From Anaerolineae bacterium (lineage in GTDB: Bacteria; Chloroflexota; Anaerolineae; Aggregatilineales; Phototrophicaceae): a stretch of 64,000 bases of DNA. The stretch is from the NCBI GenBank assembly GCA_022825675.1, contig JAJDWK010000046.1:62001-126000 (forward strand), read 5' to 3'. This document shows positions 62,417 to 64,000 of the stretch, piece after piece. Position numbers and translations under genes: made by a program. Below the pieces are notes generated by a model, which searched no databases, had not been told where the DNA came from, and saw nothing but the letters and a program-made list of their open reading frames with translations. Positions within the stretch are counted from its first letter, which is position 1. Every line of letters begins with the position of its first letter.

Positions 62417-63480
62417 AGCCAGAGCCTGCTTGGCTGATGCAAGCGGACCGCGCCGTTGGCATTGTCGGCTACGGTGCCTATCTGCCGCGCTACCGCTTGC
62501 CCGGGGCGGAAATCGCGCGCATATGGACGGCGGGCGCGGGCGCTGCTCCCGTGAAGGAAAAGGCGGTCGCGGGCTTGGACGAAGATGTCGTTACCATGTC
62601 TATTGAAGCGGCGCGCAACGCTATCGCCTGCGCCAGCATCGACCCCCAGCGTTTGCGCGCCGTGTGGGTCGGCAGTGAGAGCCATCCCTATGCCGTCAAA
62701 CCCAGCAGCACGATTGTCGCTGAGAGTATCGGCGCTTCTCCCAACATTCAGGCGGCGGACTGGGAATTTGCCTGCAAAGCGGGCACAGAAGCGGTGCAAG
62801 CCGGGCTGGGATTGGTCGGCAGTGGCATGGCGCAGTACATTTTGAGCATCGGCATGGACACGGCGCAGGGACGCCCGGGCGATGCCCTGGAATATACAGC
62901 GGGCTCGGGCGGGGCGGCATTTATCATCGGTCCCGCTGAAGAGAGCTACGCGGTGTATCAAGGCAGTTACAGCTATGTTACCGATACGCCGGATTTCTGG
63001 CGGCGGGCGGGCGAAGCCTACCCCAGCCACGGCGACCGATTTACTGGCGAGCCCGCCTATTTCGCCCATACAATTGCCGCTGCCTCAGCGTTGATGCAAA
63101 TGATGGGCACGGCGCCTGAAGACTATGATTACGCCGTATTTCATCAGCCCAATGTGAAGTTCCCGGCGCGCGCCGGGAAGCTGCTCGGCTTCCGCCCCGC
63201 GCAAATCCAGGCGGGATTGCTGGCGGGCGCCATCGGCAATGTCTATTCCGGCTCCTGCATGTTGGGCTTGACGGCGATTCTCGATATCGCCAAACCTGGC
63301 GCGCGCATACTCATGGTGAGTTATGGCAGCGGCGCTGGCTCCGATGCTTTTGACCTGCGCGTTACCGAGCGCATCCGGCTTAAGCCCAGCGGCTTCCCCA
63401 GCACCGCTGACTATATCAGCCGCCGCAGCGAGATAGATTACGCGACGTATGCGCGTTATCGCGGCAAGCTCAAGGAGTAA
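62413..63480 (+). CDS. Hydroxymethylglutaryl-CoA synthase, archaeal type
   Basis: Condenses acetyl-CoA and acetoacetyl-CoA. 355 residues, the length of archaeal HMGS rather than the 390-520 of others. [14 protein letters not shown] opens the protein. Cys121 in [12 protein letters not shown] is the nucleophile and His244 in FHQPNVKFP the second catalytic residue. In archaea this protein forms a complex with thiolase and a DUF35 protein; the thiolase follows here after 2 bases. Confidence 0.92.
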   Translation: MKPEPAWLMQADRAVGIVGYGAYLPRYRLPGAEIARIWTAGAGAAPVKEKAVAGLDEDVVTMSIEAARNAIACASIDPQRLRAVWVGSESHPYAVKPSSTIVAESIGASPNIQAADWEFACKAGTEAVQAGLGLVGSGMAQYILSIGMDTAQGRPGDALEYTAGSGGAAFIIGPAEESYAVYQGSYSYVTDTPDFWRRAGEAYPSHGDRFTGEPAYFAHTIAAASALMQMMGTAPEDYDYAVFHQPNVKFPARAGKLLGFRPAQIQAGLLAGAIGNVYSGSCMLGLTAILDIAKPGARILMVSYGSGAGSDAFDLRVTERIRLKPSGFPSTADYISRRSEIDYATYARYRGKLKE

Positions 63481-63482
63481 GC

Positions 63483-64000
63483 ATGAGCGAAGTCTGCATA
63501 ATCGGGCTGGGCATGACGCGCGTCGGTGAACATTGGGCGCGCAGCATCGTTGAACTGGCGGAGGAAGCCGCCTCGCTGGCGCTGGAAGATGCCGGGCGCA
63601 GCGCTGTTGACGCGCTGATACTCGGCAATGCTTATGGCGGCGTCTACAATCAACAGACACAATTGGGCGCGCTGGTGGCGGCGCAGTTGCGGCTGCATGG
63701 CGTGGAAGCCTTCACCTGCGAGGCGGGGGAGGCTGCGGGCGGCGTCGCCCTGCGGGCGGGTTATCTCGCCGTCAAGTCCGGGGCGGTGCAGTCCGCCCTC
63801 GTTATCGGCGTGGAAAAAGCCACCGACATCGTGGGCGCGGCGCGGGTTGGCGCGCGCGCGGCAAGTTTGGACGCCGAATATGAAGCGCTGCAAGGTGCCA
63901 GCTTAACGGCAATGGCGGGCATTCTCATGCGCCGCTATATGCACGAATACGGGCGCGCTCTTGAGGATTTTGCGGGCTTCAGCGTCAATGCGCATCGCAA
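63483..64000 (+). CDS. Thiolase (acetyl-CoA C-acetyltransferase, archaeal-type), partial
   Basis: Starts ATG at 63483 and runs off the right edge after 172 codons. The N-terminal CIIGLGMTRVGEHW and the nucleophile Cys79 in AFTCEAGEAAGGVALRAG match the SCP-x/archaeal thiolases paired with HMG-CoA synthase. It would supply acetoacetyl-CoA. The second half, with the catalytic His and Cys, is outside the window. Confidence 0.88.
   Translation, partial: MSEVCIIGLGMTRVGEHWARSIVELAEEAASLALEDAGRSAVDALILGNAYGGVYNQQTQLGALVAAQLRLHGVEAFTCEAGEAAGGVALRAGYLAVKSGAVQSALVIGVEKATDIVGAARVGARAASLDAEYEALQGASLTAMAGILMRRYMHEYGRALEDFAGFSVNAHR

Overview
The window is a dense, high-GC (roughly 55-60%) bacterial chromosome segment with about 55 protein genes, two tRNAs, one riboswitch and several leader regions. 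No transposase, integrase, phage gene or CRISPR array was seen. Gene content suggests Chloroflexota, probably near Anaerolineae: a class II HMG-CoA reductase beside an archaeal-type HMG-CoA synthase and thiolase, fused NuoCD, a UGA-decoding (SelB/SelD) system, citramalate-type isoleucine synthesis, and long Thr/Ala/Pro-rich envelope proteins with an LCP protein. This placement is an inference from gene content; no rRNA is present.

Layout. 1-3.4 kb: the 3' end of an ADP-dependent sugar kinase, then selB with a co-transcribed coiled-coil gene on the minus strand. 3.4-6.4 kb: hisH-A-F-I-E behind a strong promoter, a His-containing leader peptide and a terminator. 6.4-10.6 kb: a tandem DsbA-like protein, a thioesterase and an acyl-CoA ligase. 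10.6-12.9 kb: tRNA-Arg(UCU) and gyrB. 12.9-17.8 kb (minus): a carbamoyltransferase cluster with an SGNH hydrolase, small membrane proteins (one tandemly duplicated) and a LON-domain protein. 18-21.5 kb: rhodanese, GNAT, GT4 glycosyltransferase. 21.7-35.7 kb: argG-argH, then ilvE-B-N-C-leuA-C-D-cimA-leuB behind an Ile/Leu/Val-rich leader peptide and terminator. 35.7-41.3 kb: murA, a palindromic intergenic repeat, a SAM riboswitch with a cystathionine gamma-synthase-type gene, thrC and thrB. 41.3-46.5 kb: iscX-nuoB-nuoCD-nuoI followed by mrp. 46.5-49.3 kb: STAS protein, membrane protein, a beta-lactamase-fold serine hydrolase and NUDIX. 49.6-58 kb: a GAF/ATPase sensor protein, a 1220-residue Thr-rich repeat protein and an LCP protein. 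58-60.5 kb: tRNA-Pro(GGG), selD and a PLP acyl-CoA transferase. 60.7-64 kb: a small membrane protein and HMGR-HMGS-thiolase, running off the end.

Main points. (1) selD is itself a selenoprotein gene: an in-frame TGA at 58258-58260 encodes residue 17, in the context AGUASK with Lys20, followed directly by a SECIS-like hairpin. A conventional caller loses its first 25 codons. (2) Two biosynthetic operons (his, ilv-leu) share one layout: TTGACA-N17 promoter, short leader ORF carrying the cognate amino acids, and a GC hairpin with T-run. This reads as ribosome-mediated attenuation. (3) NuoB and NuoI carry a closely related C-terminal basic tail (18 of 29 positions identical). Their operon starts with iscX and is followed by an Mrp/Ind1-type ATPase lacking the usual CxxC, suggesting a Fe-S delivery module for complex I.
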